Origin: Oikopleura dioica
Lineage: Eukaryota > Chordata > Appendicularia > Copelata > Oikopleuridae
Assembly: GCA_907165135.1 (NCBI GenBank)
Contig: OU015567.1
Coordinates: forward strand, 2,485,001 to 2,549,000
Length of the DNA stretch: 64,000 nucleotides
Direction of reading: 5' to 3'
Position 1 is the first letter of the stretch. Every line of letters starts with the position of its first letter. A program made the translations under genes and the position numbers. This document shows positions 49,001 to 58,759 of the stretch, piece after piece. The notes beneath the pieces were generated by a model. The model was not told the DNA's origin. It worked only from the letters and a program-made list of their open reading frames with translations, and did not search any database.

Positions 49001-49046
49001 AATATTAGCGTGTACAGCGGTGATCACGTGAAAATGCCTGACCCTA
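46033..49046. mobile_element. 3014-bp hAT-like element carrying a 56-bp satellite array
   Basis: Inverted termini of about 110 bp start TAGGGTCAGGCATTTTCACG and are flanked by a perfect 8-bp duplication CTCTAGAA (46025-46032, 49047-49054). TAGGG ends with 8-bp duplication point to hAT (family knowledge). Between the termini lie AT-rich shoulders and an array of about 41 copies of a 56-bp unit. No transposase. It lies between the second and third tRNA-Gly genes. Confidence 0.88.
46449..48730. repeat. 56-bp tandem satellite, about 41 copies
   Basis: Unit: GTCAAGCCCCTTAAATTAAA, then AAATCAAGGGACGGGGCTGA, then GACGGCCCGAAGGGCC. Copies are nearly identical; variants are an A-run of 4-7, rare T-to-A changes and one copy with deletions at about 47645-47690. 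Each unit has two self-complementary parts: GACGGCCC-GAA-GGGCCGTC, and AGCCCC paired with GGGGCT. The array ends in a partial unit. The homogeneity implies recent expansion or ongoing unequal exchange. Confidence 0.95.
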
Positions 49047-49120
49047 CTCTAGAATTTGCAAAGAATTTGTTTTGTCGCAAATCGGTTAGTGTTCGGAATG
49101 GTTCAAAAAAGTTCAAAACT

Positions 49121-49191
49121 TGCAACGTCCGGGAATCGAACCCGGGCCTCCCGCGTGGCAGGCGAGAATTCTACCACTGAACCAACGTTGC
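49121..49191 (-). tRNA. tRNA-Gly (GCC)
   Basis: Third copy, identical to the other two over 71 nt. Its trailer (AGTTTTGAACTTTTTT) resembles that of the copy at 45084-45154. Confidence 0.97.
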
Positions 49192-50176
49192 TTGAAAACC
49201 AATATTTTTGGAACCACTAGCAATTAAACGAATCAAGAAATCTATTTTGTGGCCGGATTCGGTGTCACGAATGAGCCTAGAACTCGATCTTGTTTGCAGC
49301 AAACTTTTTCCCATCTGATTGGCCTATCGCCAGAAAGCTGCCATCTGATTGGTCGTGAACTTGAAAAAAAAATTTCGGTCAAAATTGTCGCCAAAAAAAT
49401 TTCTTCTTGCTAAAAATGAGTAGAGCTGTAGTTTGTAAGATGAAAGCATGTTTACGCCTGGGTCCCTTATCTTTCCCGATTTGACTCGAGCATCGACAGA
49501 CTGTATCTGTGCGCTGGCCGTTCATTAGAATAAATATTTAACTTTCGTCCTTTCAAATTTTTTCCCAAAAAAGGCGAAATCCGCCACCTGCAAAAATTCT
49601 AGCGAATTCATTTCTTATCAACTTTCCTCCCACATTCCCATCCGCAAAAAAACTAGAATAAAAGGCGGGAAAATACGGAAATTTGAAATAATCAGGCCAA
49701 GGCGTGCCCCTGAGAATAACAAATGTTTGTTCAAGAAATTTCTGTTGAACAGATTTTATGCAAACTGTTTTTCTTTAAAAAAACTGATACCGGAGAGAGT
49801 TATTTTGAACGAACAAGAACAGGAATTTAGTTCAAAGAAACACCTTTCAAAAATTTAAACGTGCTGATTTGTTGATCCCATAATAAGCGCTTGATGAACC
49901 CTTTCCACTTATGAACCTTGGTTCTTCGCTTTTTTTGGTTGCAAGCTTAGACGGGGATAATCTGATAAGCCAAACAGATTTTCATTCTGAAAATCGAGAT
50001 GCTGATACTCTTAAAGCTTTAGGCTTATTAAATCTTAAAGATTTTTGCTTGATTTTTTAAGGGCGTAGACACTGTTTATGCCCGGCCCCCCGTAAACCGC
50101 AAAAATAGCATTTTCATTTTTTTTGAAAATCGTGAAGTTGTTACGATTTGTAACTAAAAGAAGCTCGAGTTGCGTT
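49192..50176. other. Intergenic, no gene seen
   Basis: AT-rich spacer without a supported feature. Confidence 0.45.
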
Positions 50177-51143
50177 ATGCCGAACACGAAGCGCGAAAAG
50201 AACCCGTCATTAGATGCTTTAGATGAGAAGATAATCGAGCGCCAAAGATTGAGCCACGTTTTCAACAAACTAGGTAGGTCATGATTTTTATAGAAACGGA
50301 AATAGCAGTTTTTAACTTCTAAAAAACATCTTTTCCTTGGAATCTGGGGAAACGAATAATTCAAACTCTTATCGGTTTTTAAATGATAATGTCCGTTTGT
50401 TGGTTGTTTTATCTGCTGTTTTTATGTTAACAAGGAAAAAAAGAAACAATCAAACAAGTTTTTATGAAGAAAAAAACAAGAATATCGAAAAATAATTCGA
50501 ATTAAAAAGAATACTTTTCTTTCTAAAATCTGATTGGCCTACAACTCGAACGCAGACCCCTGATTGGTCTTAATAATGAACGAAATTTTCTTATTTTTTT
50601 TTCTCAAAATATGAATTTTAGCTGAACAGAATGGCCCGGTCGAAGAAGAGGAAGCAACCATGAATGCATTTTTCACTACTTGGCAGCTCCGGCAACTCGT
50701 CGAAAATTTTGGAGAAGGTAAAATAAAAACCCGCCGAACATGAAAATTATTCGAAACCAAGATTTACAAGTCAGGCTTATCCTGAACTTACGAGCATCGG
50801 AGTAAGTCGAACCCGAGTAATTTTAAATCTTGAGCGGCCCAAAATAATAAATACAGCTGTCTGTATTGGAACATACAGAGGGCGCGACCTGACATGTATT
50901 TGGAGACGAAAACACTTGGTTTTGAGCCGTTTATATTTGACAGCAAGAGGATTAAGAATTTATAAAAAAAAATTTGGCTAAAAAAGAACTAATCTATTTT
51001 TAGACCCGTTGGAGCCTTCAGACGTCTCCGAACTCGTGAAAATTCTAGGCTCGGGGCTTCGCGAAGGACCGCTGCTCGAGTCAGATAAAACGAAATCTCG
51101 AGGGTTATTTTATTTTTGGCGGTTTTCGGCGGCCCTCAGGTAG
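50177..51143 (+). CDS. Unrecognised 110-aa acidic protein, three exons
   Basis: Exons 50177-50273, 50622-50717, 51004-51143; GT-AG introns with matching phases. It starts MPNTKREKNPSLDALDEK, continues with an acidic stretch (VEEEEATMNAFFTTWQLRQL) and a helical segment with DVSELVKILGSGL. Soluble, no signal, no family recognised. The last exon has a CAG|GTAGAC donor right at its stop, so the gene could continue further downstream. Its 3' end overlaps a minus-strand frame at 51110-51143. Confidence 0.58.
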
Positions 51144-51933
51144 ACCCACTCGGTCAAGGGCGAGTACTTGTCAGGAGCGGTTCCAAAATGAAGCATTGGA
51201 ACCCACGTGCATAATTTTCGCACCTTGCCTAGTAGGGTCCAAACGAGCGTGCTTTTTGGAACAACGGGAAAGTCATGCTGTTGCTGTTTTATGTGGAGAA
51301 GCTTGATGGAAAAACGAAACGGCGAAAAGATATTTTTCTTGAAGAATAAATATAATTTTCTTATCTCTTTCTTTTCATTCAATGCAATCCAAATTTCGAC
51401 GAATTTTCTTTTCTTCCTTTTTTTATTTGAAGTAGAGTTCGAAAAAATTGTGCATAATATCTTGATGTTTCTCTTCTTCTGGCTCGAAGTGAGGGGTTTT
51501 TACTTTATGGAGATATGCGTGCTTCACCAAATGTTTTAAATAACTGAAATTTGAATAAAGATACTTATTATGAAAATACTTTTTCGAGAAAAGTTCTCCG
51601 GAGACAAGAATCAATGGGCAAAGAAAAAGGTTAAATCGCATTTTTTTGTGAAAATCTGTGTTCTGGCTAATTTGACATGAGACTCTGTAGCTTTCATTCA
51701 TAATTGAAAAAAGGATTATTCGGTGAAGTGCGGCGTCCTCTCCTGAAACTGTGTTTTTGAAATTATTAATGCCGGGGTTTTGCGGTCTTTGAATCACGGA
51801 TAGAAGTCCAAAGTCGACTCAGGTTTCCTACATCAGTATTTTATGACGAATTTGTTGGACAGACGTGTCTTTCTCACAACTAAACAAAATACCTTTGTGC
51901 CTCGAGGGTTGAGTCATAAGATTCCTCCATCAT
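51110..51933 (-). CDS. Unrecognised minus-strand gene, exon joins uncertain
   Basis: The firm part is an uninterrupted frame from about 51815 to 51423 (about 130 codons), with a Cys/Ser-rich middle and a Glu/His-rich end (HFEPEEEKHQDIMHNFF), followed by an AATAAA that overlaps the stop. A likely start exon is ATG 51933 (MMEESYDSTLEAQ), joined over a short non-canonical intron. A further frame 51280-51110 (DFPVVPKSTLVWTLLG ... WVYLRAAENRQK) with its own AATAAA could be a 3' exon joined by a GA-AG intron at TTC|GAACTC. No family recognised. Confidence 0.4.
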
Positions 51934-52446
51934 ATGGACGGTCGTCCAGACATTTATTTCCCTTCCAAAAAGAGTACTTTCTTCTAGAAAAATGTTCCTT
52001 TCCCGGCAAGGTCCGACTTGGGGAAAAACCCACTTGCTTTTACGATCGGGCACTTTTTAGACTTTACGCCTTTTACGGGTCAAAAACTATTACCCTTACG
52101 TTTTTTGTTCTTCGTAATTGAGAATTTACTCAAGCAAAGAGAGAGAGAGAAAAGATGAAGAAGGAAGAAATGGAAGAAAACTTGGGATATGACTATTTGT
52201 TCAAAAAGGAAAAAGGATACCCATTTAATTAATAAAGATGTGATCTTTCTCCTCAAATTTAAAGTATCCCCTTGAAAGATGCCTCAATTCAGCCCGCTTC
52301 AATTCATGTGGACGACGATGGCCGCCTATTGCTGGTTCACTTCCGGTTTCTTCCAGGTTGGAAGCACTTTTACTCAGGAAAGCCGCTAGAAATCAAAAAT
52401 CAGATGGCGCCATTAAAATAAAAAGATAAGACAAATAACGAGCGGC

Positions 52447-52453
52447 TATAAAA
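52447..52453 (+). promoter_or_regulatory. TATA box of the SLC22-like gene
   Basis: TATAAAA in CGGCTATAAAAGTATACG, about 45 bases before an AG acceptor (TTGACAG) that precedes the first coding bases seen. Confidence 0.5.
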
Positions 52454-52492
52454 GTATACGCCTGAGCACCGGTGCGAGACCGAAATTGACAG

Positions 52493-54216
52493 GAGATTCA
52501 AAAATGACACTGGTCATCATAGAATATCTTATGAAGACGGGCTGTTTTTTACAAAAGGATTGGATAACCCAAGCTGTCAAATGTATAATCTTGATTGGCC
52601 ATCAATATGTCCGATGACAGACGAGACTGAAGCTCTCGCTTGCGCTAGAAATTTCATCAAGTTCGCAAATCTATCAGAGAGCAAAATTGTCTCCTGTTCA
52701 AAAAACGTCTTCGAGAAGAAATCATCTCCTGGCTTTACAAACACCGTTGCGACAGAATTCAACATCGTCTGCGACCGCGCTCATATAAACAGTAAACTGA
52801 CTGGTGCCTTTATGGCAGGAATGTTTGCCGGCGTTTTTATCGGCGGAATCATCATGGATCGCCTTGGACGAAAATTGGCGTGTCTAATGGGCCAGATTGG
52901 AAGCGTCGTCGTGAATTTAGCGATCGCATTTTCAAGTGGAATCTGGATGTACGCGGGACTGAGATTTTTAGCTGCGTTCTTTTCGATGTTACAAGCGACT
53001 AGTTGTTTTGTTTACTGCGTCGAAATGACAGGTCAGTAGATCGTGCCTTTTGCCAAGAAGACAATCGCTATTTGCAGGGCCAAAATATCGAACTTGGGTT
53101 GGAAATTGGGCGGCTGTTATGTTCACTTTTGGATTTATGTGCATCACTCCTATCGGAATGATTTTCAAGGTAGAATCGAGCGAATGCTTCTTTCCAGCAA
53201 ATTCTAGGATTGGCGCGAAATGCAGATTGCCTTTTCTCTATCACCGATTCCATTCATCACAATTTTCTTTTGGCTGCTTCCAAATTCCGCGGCATGGCTC
53301 TACTCAATCGGAAAATTTAAAGAAGCACGAAAGACGATCTATCAAATTTCTTACAATGTCAATGCGCAAGGAATCGATGATGAATTCCTGGAAAAGCTGG
53401 AGGTTGAGATCAAGAACTGTCAGAAATCGGCGAATGTTGGTCAAAAATACACGCAAGTTGATTTGCTCAAGACATCCGGGATGAGAAGAACGACGCTGAC
53501 GATTTGCTTGTTCTGGTTTTGCCTGGTCGCTCTATATTACGGGTAAACTGAGGGTTAAATTTATCTTTTTATTCTTTTTTAGGCTCACTTTTGGCGTCCA
53601 AGATCTCGGAGGAAACATTCTCTACACAAATTTAATGTATGGTGTCGCTGAATCTCTCGGCTTTGGATGCGTTTCTTTCATCATCGACAAGCCCTGGCTC
53701 GGAAGAAGACTTGGAAATATTTGGATCGTATCCTTTGCCACAGCTGGTTGCTTCCTTGCTCTGGTTGGCGACCTCGTTGGATTGAAAATGATGAAGATTG
53801 CTTCCGCTTTTGCTGGAAAACTCGGCGCTTCGGCTAGCTTTGGCGTCGCGTACATTTACGCTTCTGAGCTTTTCCCGACTCCGATGAGAGGCATCGGTGT
53901 GGGGACTGCTTCTGCTTGTGGAAGAATTGGCGGTGTTCTTTCTCCTTTCATCGCTGATTTGAGTCGGACGGCTTCATATTTGCCTTTTGCCGTGTTTTCT
54001 GTTTTTGGGCTGGTTTTGATTGCATCGAGTAAGTTGGTTTTTCTCCTTGTTTTGTTTCTTCTACTGATTTTTTAACTGTTTATAGCATATTTCTTGCCAG
54101 AAACGCTGGCGATGCCGATGATGATTTCAAAGGATCAAGCTGAGGAATTTTACGAACAAGCTTATGGAAAGAAAAAAGATCGAAGAAATGACGAAGAAAT
54201 TTCTTTGAAAATCTAG
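52493..54216 (+). CDS. SLC22-type organic ion transporter (MFS), 5' end unresolved
   Basis: Plasma-membrane solute carrier; substrate unknown. Exons: to 53031, 53078-53169, 53208-53542, 53583-54028, 54086-54216 (phases agree). Family marks: the large first extracellular loop with several Cys, TEFNIVCDRAHINSKL, the MFS motif MDRLGRKLACLMGQIG after TM2, the GPKYR-type motif after TM4, DWREMQIAFSLS, the mid-protein loop KFKEARKTIYQIS, ELFPTPMRGIGVG and the C-terminal YFLPET. Eleven to twelve TM segments are expected and most are visible. The frame is open from about 52493 but the start ATG for this frame was not found; a candidate first exon MPQFSPLQF... at 52279 does not join in phase. AAAATAA lies after the stop. 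Confidence 0.82.
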
Positions 54217-55202
54217 GCTATTCAAATTAATCTGTTTCGAGTCGAAACTTTCGACTGTAAATTCATTACGAAAGACCCCGTCTCAAAGATGTTGAAATTT
54301 TCAAATTAAAAATAACCTTGAAAACATTGTCGTTTTTTCTACGCAAATGGTAAGTAGCAAAGTCCGCTCAGCTGCAGATCGCAATGAGTTCACGTCTCAG
54401 TGAGTCTCTCCTTGAGTTGTTATTTTGAAATTTCTGACTGCAATGGCATTTGTCTGCGTTGCCGCTGCTGGGAGCGAACTTATCCATCAAGTTATCCGGT
54501 TCAGGTGTTGCTAGCGGGACCAGACGAGAGCGATCTGGTGCAATGCGGGTCAGAATAATTTTGATCTACTCGACCTTCGGGCCCATCTGATGCAAATAGA
54601 AAAGTTTCCAGTCTGGTCTAGGATAGTCCTGGTGGTCCTAGGCAATGTATCATTTCGCTGGGAAGGAATTTTGCTCTTATCGCGCGTAAAAGCGCTTTCA
54701 GCTGCGATCTAATCCGAAAATAGATGCGAGACTGTGCGAAATTGCTCGAAAAAATGTCTGGCAAAAGTAGAGTCAATGACATGACGTGTTATGGACCGGA
54801 TTCGATGAAAAGGAATTAAGAAAGCCGAAGCATCGAGAAGGGCTTCTTATGTCAAAATTTCCAGGAAAGTATAACCAAGGGAAGACATAGTCTAAAATGA
54901 AGGTAGTAGGGGGTTATGATTCGAGCTCCCCCTAACCCTTAACCTAACCCAGGGGGATACTTCCCCTTTCCACTAGCCCAGATTCTAGAAATAAAAAAAT
55001 TTAGTAATTATGTTGTTAATTAAAAAAACAGGAATGGATGCAAAGACCCAGGCTAATTGTGTACTTCCAGAAGCGGCGGAACTGTGAGACGGGAATATTT
55101 TAGTTTTTTCTGTTTCTTTAAGAAGTGCTTTATGTAACATAAATTATGTTGTAAACAGATGATTTTATTTTCCACTCTACAAAATGAAATTTGATTTCAA
55201 AA
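54217..55202. other. Intergenic; one MITE fragment
   Basis: No gene seen. At 54898-54992 lies a diverged, truncated copy of the element at 3550-3735 (GGGGGTTATGATTCGAGC, CCCTAACCCTTAACCTAACC, CTAGCCCAGATTCTAG). Confidence 0.55.
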
Positions 55203-55406
55203 ATGAATAAATCTGTTTATCGAAATATTTATCGTTTTCGAGAAGAAATCAGACAAGTTCAAAGATCCGAGTGCAAAGATTTGTCCCTGAAAAGCCACTC
55301 TCTCCCTGAGAACACGTCCGGAAACGACTGCACCCCAAGCTGTGCCAACATCAATCCACCAGTCTGGGACCCAAATAATCCTTGGCTGTATAATCCTCCC
55401 CTATAA
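55203..55406 (+). CDS. Candidate 67-aa protein just upstream of the P450
   Basis: ATG frame of 67 codons with a polar, Arg-rich N-terminus and a Pro/Asn/Trp-rich end (WDPNNPWLYNPPL). No signal peptide and no family. The frame ends inside the TATA box of the P450 gene (55402-55408), so transcription of both would interfere. Support is only frame length and composition. Confidence 0.28.
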   Translation: MNKSVYRNIYRFREEIRQVQRSECKDLSLKSHSLPENTSGNDCTPSCANINPPVWDPNNPWLYNPPL

Positions 55407-55408
55407 AA
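55402..55408 (+). promoter_or_regulatory. TATA box of the P450 gene
   Basis: TATAAAA in CCCCTATAAAATCTCC, 77 bases before the P450 ATG. Confidence 0.6.
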
Positions 55409-55478
55409 TCTCCTTTCAGTCTACCGAATCCATCAATCTTTCAAAAAAAAATCAACTGAAATCAACAAAGAGAACCAA

Positions 55479-56966
55479 ATGCAAAACTTCTTTTTTCTCG
55501 CCTTTTTGGCGATATTTCTTCTCGCGCTGCTTCTTCTAAAAAACACCTTGAAAAACCGCGAGTTAACCGCCTTCTACAAAAATTTCCAAACTCCAGAAAT
55601 CGGGAATAAGTCCGATTCCTTGATCAAAAAGCTGATTTTCGGCCACTTGATCGACTTCAGCCGGGAAAGCGGTTCAACTTCCGCCGGCTTCGACTGGCGA
55701 CGAAAATGTATTACTGAAACAGGCGCCCACGTGATCCGATTTTTCTCCCGAAAAATGCTCGTCATCTACTCGCCCGAAATAGTCCAATTCTTCACCAATC
55801 TCGACGCGGAGCTTGTCGAAAAGTCGCAAAACTTCAAGCGAATCTTCAACAATCTCACCTCTTCCGTCCTTTTCAAAGAAGGAAAAGATTGGAAAGCCGA
55901 TCGAAAGCACTTCGAGCCTTTTTGCTTCTACGACATGGTCAAAAAATACGCTTCATACTTCTATTCCGGCGCTCAAGATCTTTCAACGAAGCTTCTTGAT
56001 GCTGGAAAGTCAGGAAAATCAGTTTTGGTCGACCAACTCGTTCAAGAACTCACTTTGAAAACTTTGATGGCAAGCTTGCTTGGAATCGAGCTTGATCTTT
56101 CCGAAGAAGAATCGAAACAACTCAACGACGATTTTATCACCGTCTCGATGACGATGAAGCTCGACAAGTCACTAGGCGACATCCTCGCCAAAATTCCCCT
56201 CCTCCGCCGCTTCTCGAAAAAGGGCCAAAAAGAAAAGGCCGCTTTTGAAAATCTTCGAAATTTGGTCGATCAGATTTTGGATCAAGCCGCAAACACGAAG
56301 AAAATCTCCGACCTGGCGTTTTATCTCCAGAAGAAGACAAAAATGACAAGGGATGAGATCGCTGCGAATATTTTTCTCTTCACCATGGCTGGTCACGAGA
56401 CCAACAAATCATCGATTGTTTGGGCTCTCTATGAATTGGCGAAGGACCCGGAACTGCAAAAACAGCTGGTGGAAGAGTTCAACCAGAAGAAAGCCCTTGG
56501 CATTGATATCTTAACATACGTCCAGCAGGAGTCCCTTCTTTCGTCCTTCGTTTCCGAGGTTCAGCGATTCTACTCCGTCGCTCCAGAAATCGTTCCCCGC
56601 ACGCTCAAGCGCTCCGTCACCATGCCAAATGGCCTCGTTGCTCCTAAAGGAACCACTTTCATGCTCGGCATCTGGGAGAGTCACATGAACCCGACAAGTT
56701 ATTTCGAGCCAGAGAAGTTCAATCCACGACGATTTTTGGACAACGATATCGCAAAAAATGCTTTCATCCCCTTTTCAGCCGGGCAGCGAAAATGCGTTGG
56801 ATACAAATATGGAATTACTCAAGTGCGAACTGTGATTGCGACGCTGCTAGAAAAATGCGAGTTCAAATTGGATACAGCCCATCATGTCAATATGACGAGG
56901 GTGATGACGATGAATCCACACAATGGAGTCAAACTGTTTATCAGCCCTAGAAAAAATGATGCCTAG
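55479..56966 (+). CDS. Cytochrome P450, intronless, 495 aa
   Basis: ER-bound haem monooxygenase. It begins with an N-terminal membrane anchor (FFFLAFLAIFLLALLLL). The I-helix is AGHETN (about residue 302), the ExxR of the K-helix is EVQR (about residue 359), and the haem-binding loop is FSAGQRKCVG with the cysteine ligand at about residue 439. Full family length with no break. The substrate cannot be told; the subfamily is a CYP3/CYP4-clan type by general pattern, not firm. The gene is a single exon although neighbours are intron-rich, which may mean retroposition or intron loss. AATAAA lies about 55 bases after the stop. It converges on a minus-strand secreted protein. Confidence 0.93.
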   Translation: MQNFFFLAFLAIFLLALLLLKNTLKNRELTAFYKNFQTPEIGNKSDSLIKKLIFGHLIDFSRESGSTSAGFDWRRKCITETGAHVIRFFSRKMLVIYSPEIVQFFTNLDAELVEKSQNFKRIFNNLTSSVLFKEGKDWKADRKHFEPFCFYDMVKKYASYFYSGAQDLSTKLLDAGKSGKSVLVDQLVQELTLKTLMASLLGIELDLSEEESKQLNDDFITVSMTMKLDKSLGDILAKIPLLRRFSKKGQKEKAAFENLRNLVDQILDQAANTKKISDLAFYLQKKTKMTRDEIAANIFLFTMAGHETNKSSIVWALYELAKDPELQKQLVEEFNQKKALGIDILTYVQQESLLSSFVSEVQRFYSVAPEIVPRTLKRSVTMPNGLVAPKGTTFMLGIWESHMNPTSYFEPEKFNPRRFLDNDIAKNAFIPFSAGQRKCVGYKYGITQVRTVIATLLEKCEFKLDTAHHVNMTRVMTMNPHNGVKLFISPRKNDA

Positions 56967-57127
56967 AATCCTCTTCGTTTTCTGCTTTTTTCACTGCCCT
57001 GCAACTTTTCTTGTATAATAAATGAAAACATTTTTAATCAACCCTTTTTATTGCTCAAAAATATTGAAAATTGTCCGTTAAATACAGTCACAATCCGTCA
57101 ATTACCGTCAATCGCCATCAAAAATGC

Positions 57128-57532
57128 CTAATAGTCGCGGAATAGCTCGTCCAAATCGCTCAATCTGTTCAAGTAGCGTCGATTCTGGCGATTTTGGGAG
57201 TCGAAGTTATTGTAGAATTGTTGATTTTGGTAGGATGGCTTTTGGAAGTACTCCTGATTCTGCTCGAGGAAAAGGTCCAGGTTGCTTGGGAGGTTAAAGC
57301 TAGAGCCGATGTTCTTTGGCTGGTTGAAGTTGTTGGCGCGGCCGTTGATTGGGACTTGGCTTGGGAAGTCGTTGTTGATTGCATCGAGGGCGAGGAGATA
57401 TTCGAGATAAGCGTCTGAAGGGGTGTCTAGAAGGTCTATTTCTTCTTGAATCGCGTTTTCCGCCCTGTTAGAGCCGCGATATCGACTTGGTCGAGCGAAA
57501 ATGGAGCTGAAGAGAAAAATTGATATTTTCAT
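57128..57532 (-). CDS. Secreted Asn/Gln-rich protein, 134 aa, possible peptide precursor
   Basis: Single exon. It starts with a signal peptide (MKISIFLFSSIFA) followed by an Arg-rich start of the mature chain (RPSRYRGSNR). The middle is acidic, then Asn/Gln/Phe-rich (QNQQFYNNFDSQNRQNRR). A dibasic RR would release a C-terminal peptide YLNRLSDLDELFRDY. No family recognised. A TATTTAA lies about 55 bases upstream. The 3' end lies about 160 bp from the convergent P450 stop. Confidence 0.6.
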   Translation of the reverse strand: MKISIFLFSSIFARPSRYRGSNRAENAIQEEIDLLDTPSDAYLEYLLALDAINNDFPSQVPINGRANNFNQPKNIGSSFNLPSNLDLFLEQNQEYFQKPSYQNQQFYNNFDSQNRQNRRYLNRLSDLDELFRDY

Positions 57533-57768
57533 TTTCTTTTTCTATACAAGTTTTGAAGTTCTGAAGCCTGAGAAAGGCGGACTTGGTTAAATAGTCCTTG
57601 AGGATTAGGCAAGATGACTTGTGACATTTTGGTAATCGTGACAAGTTTTTTTACTCATGATGAGTTTTGTTGCTCATTATACGAGACAGGTCGCATTTTG
57701 AGGGGGATTTCGGAACACGGGCGAGTTTTTTTTTCATCGTCAGTTTATTCAATACATTAAAAAAGGAA

Positions 57769-58500
57769 CTAGTTCAGTTGGAAAAGCCGCATATAATCAT
57801 TGTATTTATCCGAATCGCCAATCGGTGCGGGTCCTCCAAAATCTGAAAAAGAGCATAAGGATGATACAGTAAGATCGGATAACTTACAGCCTGCATCAGA
57901 AGGGACGTCGTTTTTTGCGCTGTCTGACAGGAACATATTAATCGGCGACTCGAATCTTCTCATTCTTTGCATGTATTGCTATCAAAAAATATTACCGGCA
58001 CTCGATGAATTATTTATTCTTTGTTTCTAACGGTAATTGTCTGTCAGTAAGATTGACCTTCTTACTCATTAAAGGATGTTTTAAATTACCGAGTAAAAAT
58101 CTCAGGTCTTCATCATCAATGTAAATTTTTATGTATCTTAAATATCAAAATAATTTATCTTATTTAAAAACTATTTTTTTTTATGTTTTCAATCTCTGCC
58201 TTCATTCGAAATTGTCCACTCTAGGTGAGAGACTGTTTTTCCTGTTTTTGAACTTTCATTTAAAATCTGTACTTAGGGCTGACGAAGGTCCACTGAGACC
58301 GAAACGCGTCCCAAAAATAAATTTCAATCATCATATTTTTTTTAATCTCAAAATTTTTCAACTAAGAAATTATTTTTTCTTTTTATATTGAAAGAAAAAA
58401 TTAACACTTTATTTTGTAATCAACAATTTTTAAATCATCGATAAAATTATCTTACCGGTGATGCAATGAATAAAGGAAGAAAAAAGACAAAACTTTTCAT
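57769..58500 (-). CDS. 69-aa secreted precursor with furin-type site, three exons
   Basis: Exons 58500-58456, 57978-57888, 57842-57769; GT-AG, phases agree. Exon 1 is just a signal peptide (MKSFVFFLPLFIA). Exon 2 opens SPQYMQRMRR, a furin-type RMRR site that would free a mature chain starting FESPINMFLSDS; the tail reads GYFGGPAPIGDSDKYNDYMR. There are no cysteines. AATAAA lies about 20 bases after the stop. The 477-bp first intron contains a lone PLE end with a hammerhead ribozyme, antisense to the gene. No family recognised; role as a processed secreted peptide is inferred. Confidence 0.62.
58200..58335 (+). mobile_element. Lone PLE terminus
   Basis: Aligns with the right arm of the PLE at 44.5-44.7 kb (CATTCGAAATTGTCCACTCT, GGTGAGAG, ATCTGTACTTAGGG, ACGCGTCCC) with many substitutions; an older or different subfamily. 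No PLE coding part is nearby. Confidence 0.75.
58276..58312 (+). ncRNA. Hammerhead ribozyme in the lone PLE terminus
   Basis: GGG-CUGACGA-(A)-GGUC-CACUGA-GACC-GAAA-CGCGU-CCC. Compared with the 44.6-kb copy, stem II changes from GGC/GCC to GGUC/GACC with pairing kept, and the variable core base changes U to C, as allowed in hammerheads. Confidence 0.83.
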
Positions 58501-58750
58501 AATTTCTTTGTTTTTTTTCAATTCTTATGTGGGAAACTCGATTACGCCAATTCAAGTAAGCGAGTGCCTTAAATATATCGAAAGCGTCAAATATACATGT
58601 CCGCAAAGTGGCGCTAAAGAACGTCGGCGTGCATTATCCACGTTATCGCTTTTCTGCCAGAAAATAACAAAGAAGAATATTCAACTATATTTCTTGGTAA
58701 AAGTGACAGACAACGGGGGAAAAGAAACAGCGTATTTTTACAGTGAATAA
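58466..58750 (+). CDS. Candidate 94-aa secreted Cys-containing protein
   Basis: ATG frame with a basic start and a hydrophobic segment (LFIISLFFFNSYVG) that could be a signal peptide, three cysteines after it and a Lys/Arg-rich middle. It overlaps, antisense, the first exon of the furin-site precursor (58456-58500). A GTAAGC donor inside the frame (CAA|GTAAGC) suggests the true structure may differ. No family. Confidence 0.28.
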   Translation: MNKGRKKTKLFIISLFFFNSYVGNSITPIQVSECLKYIESVKYTCPQSGAKERRRALSTLSLFCQKITKKNIQLYFLVKVTDNGGKETAYFYSE

Positions 58751-58759
58751 ATAAAAATT

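Noticed and set aside
51843-52121. 92-codon plus-strand frame
   Set aside because: Antisense to the start of the minus-strand gene and without promoter or family support.
52279-52356. MPQFSPLQF... as first exon of the SLC22-like gene
   Set aside because: It could be a first membrane segment, but its donor is phase 0 while the next exon needs another phase, and a TATA box lies between them.
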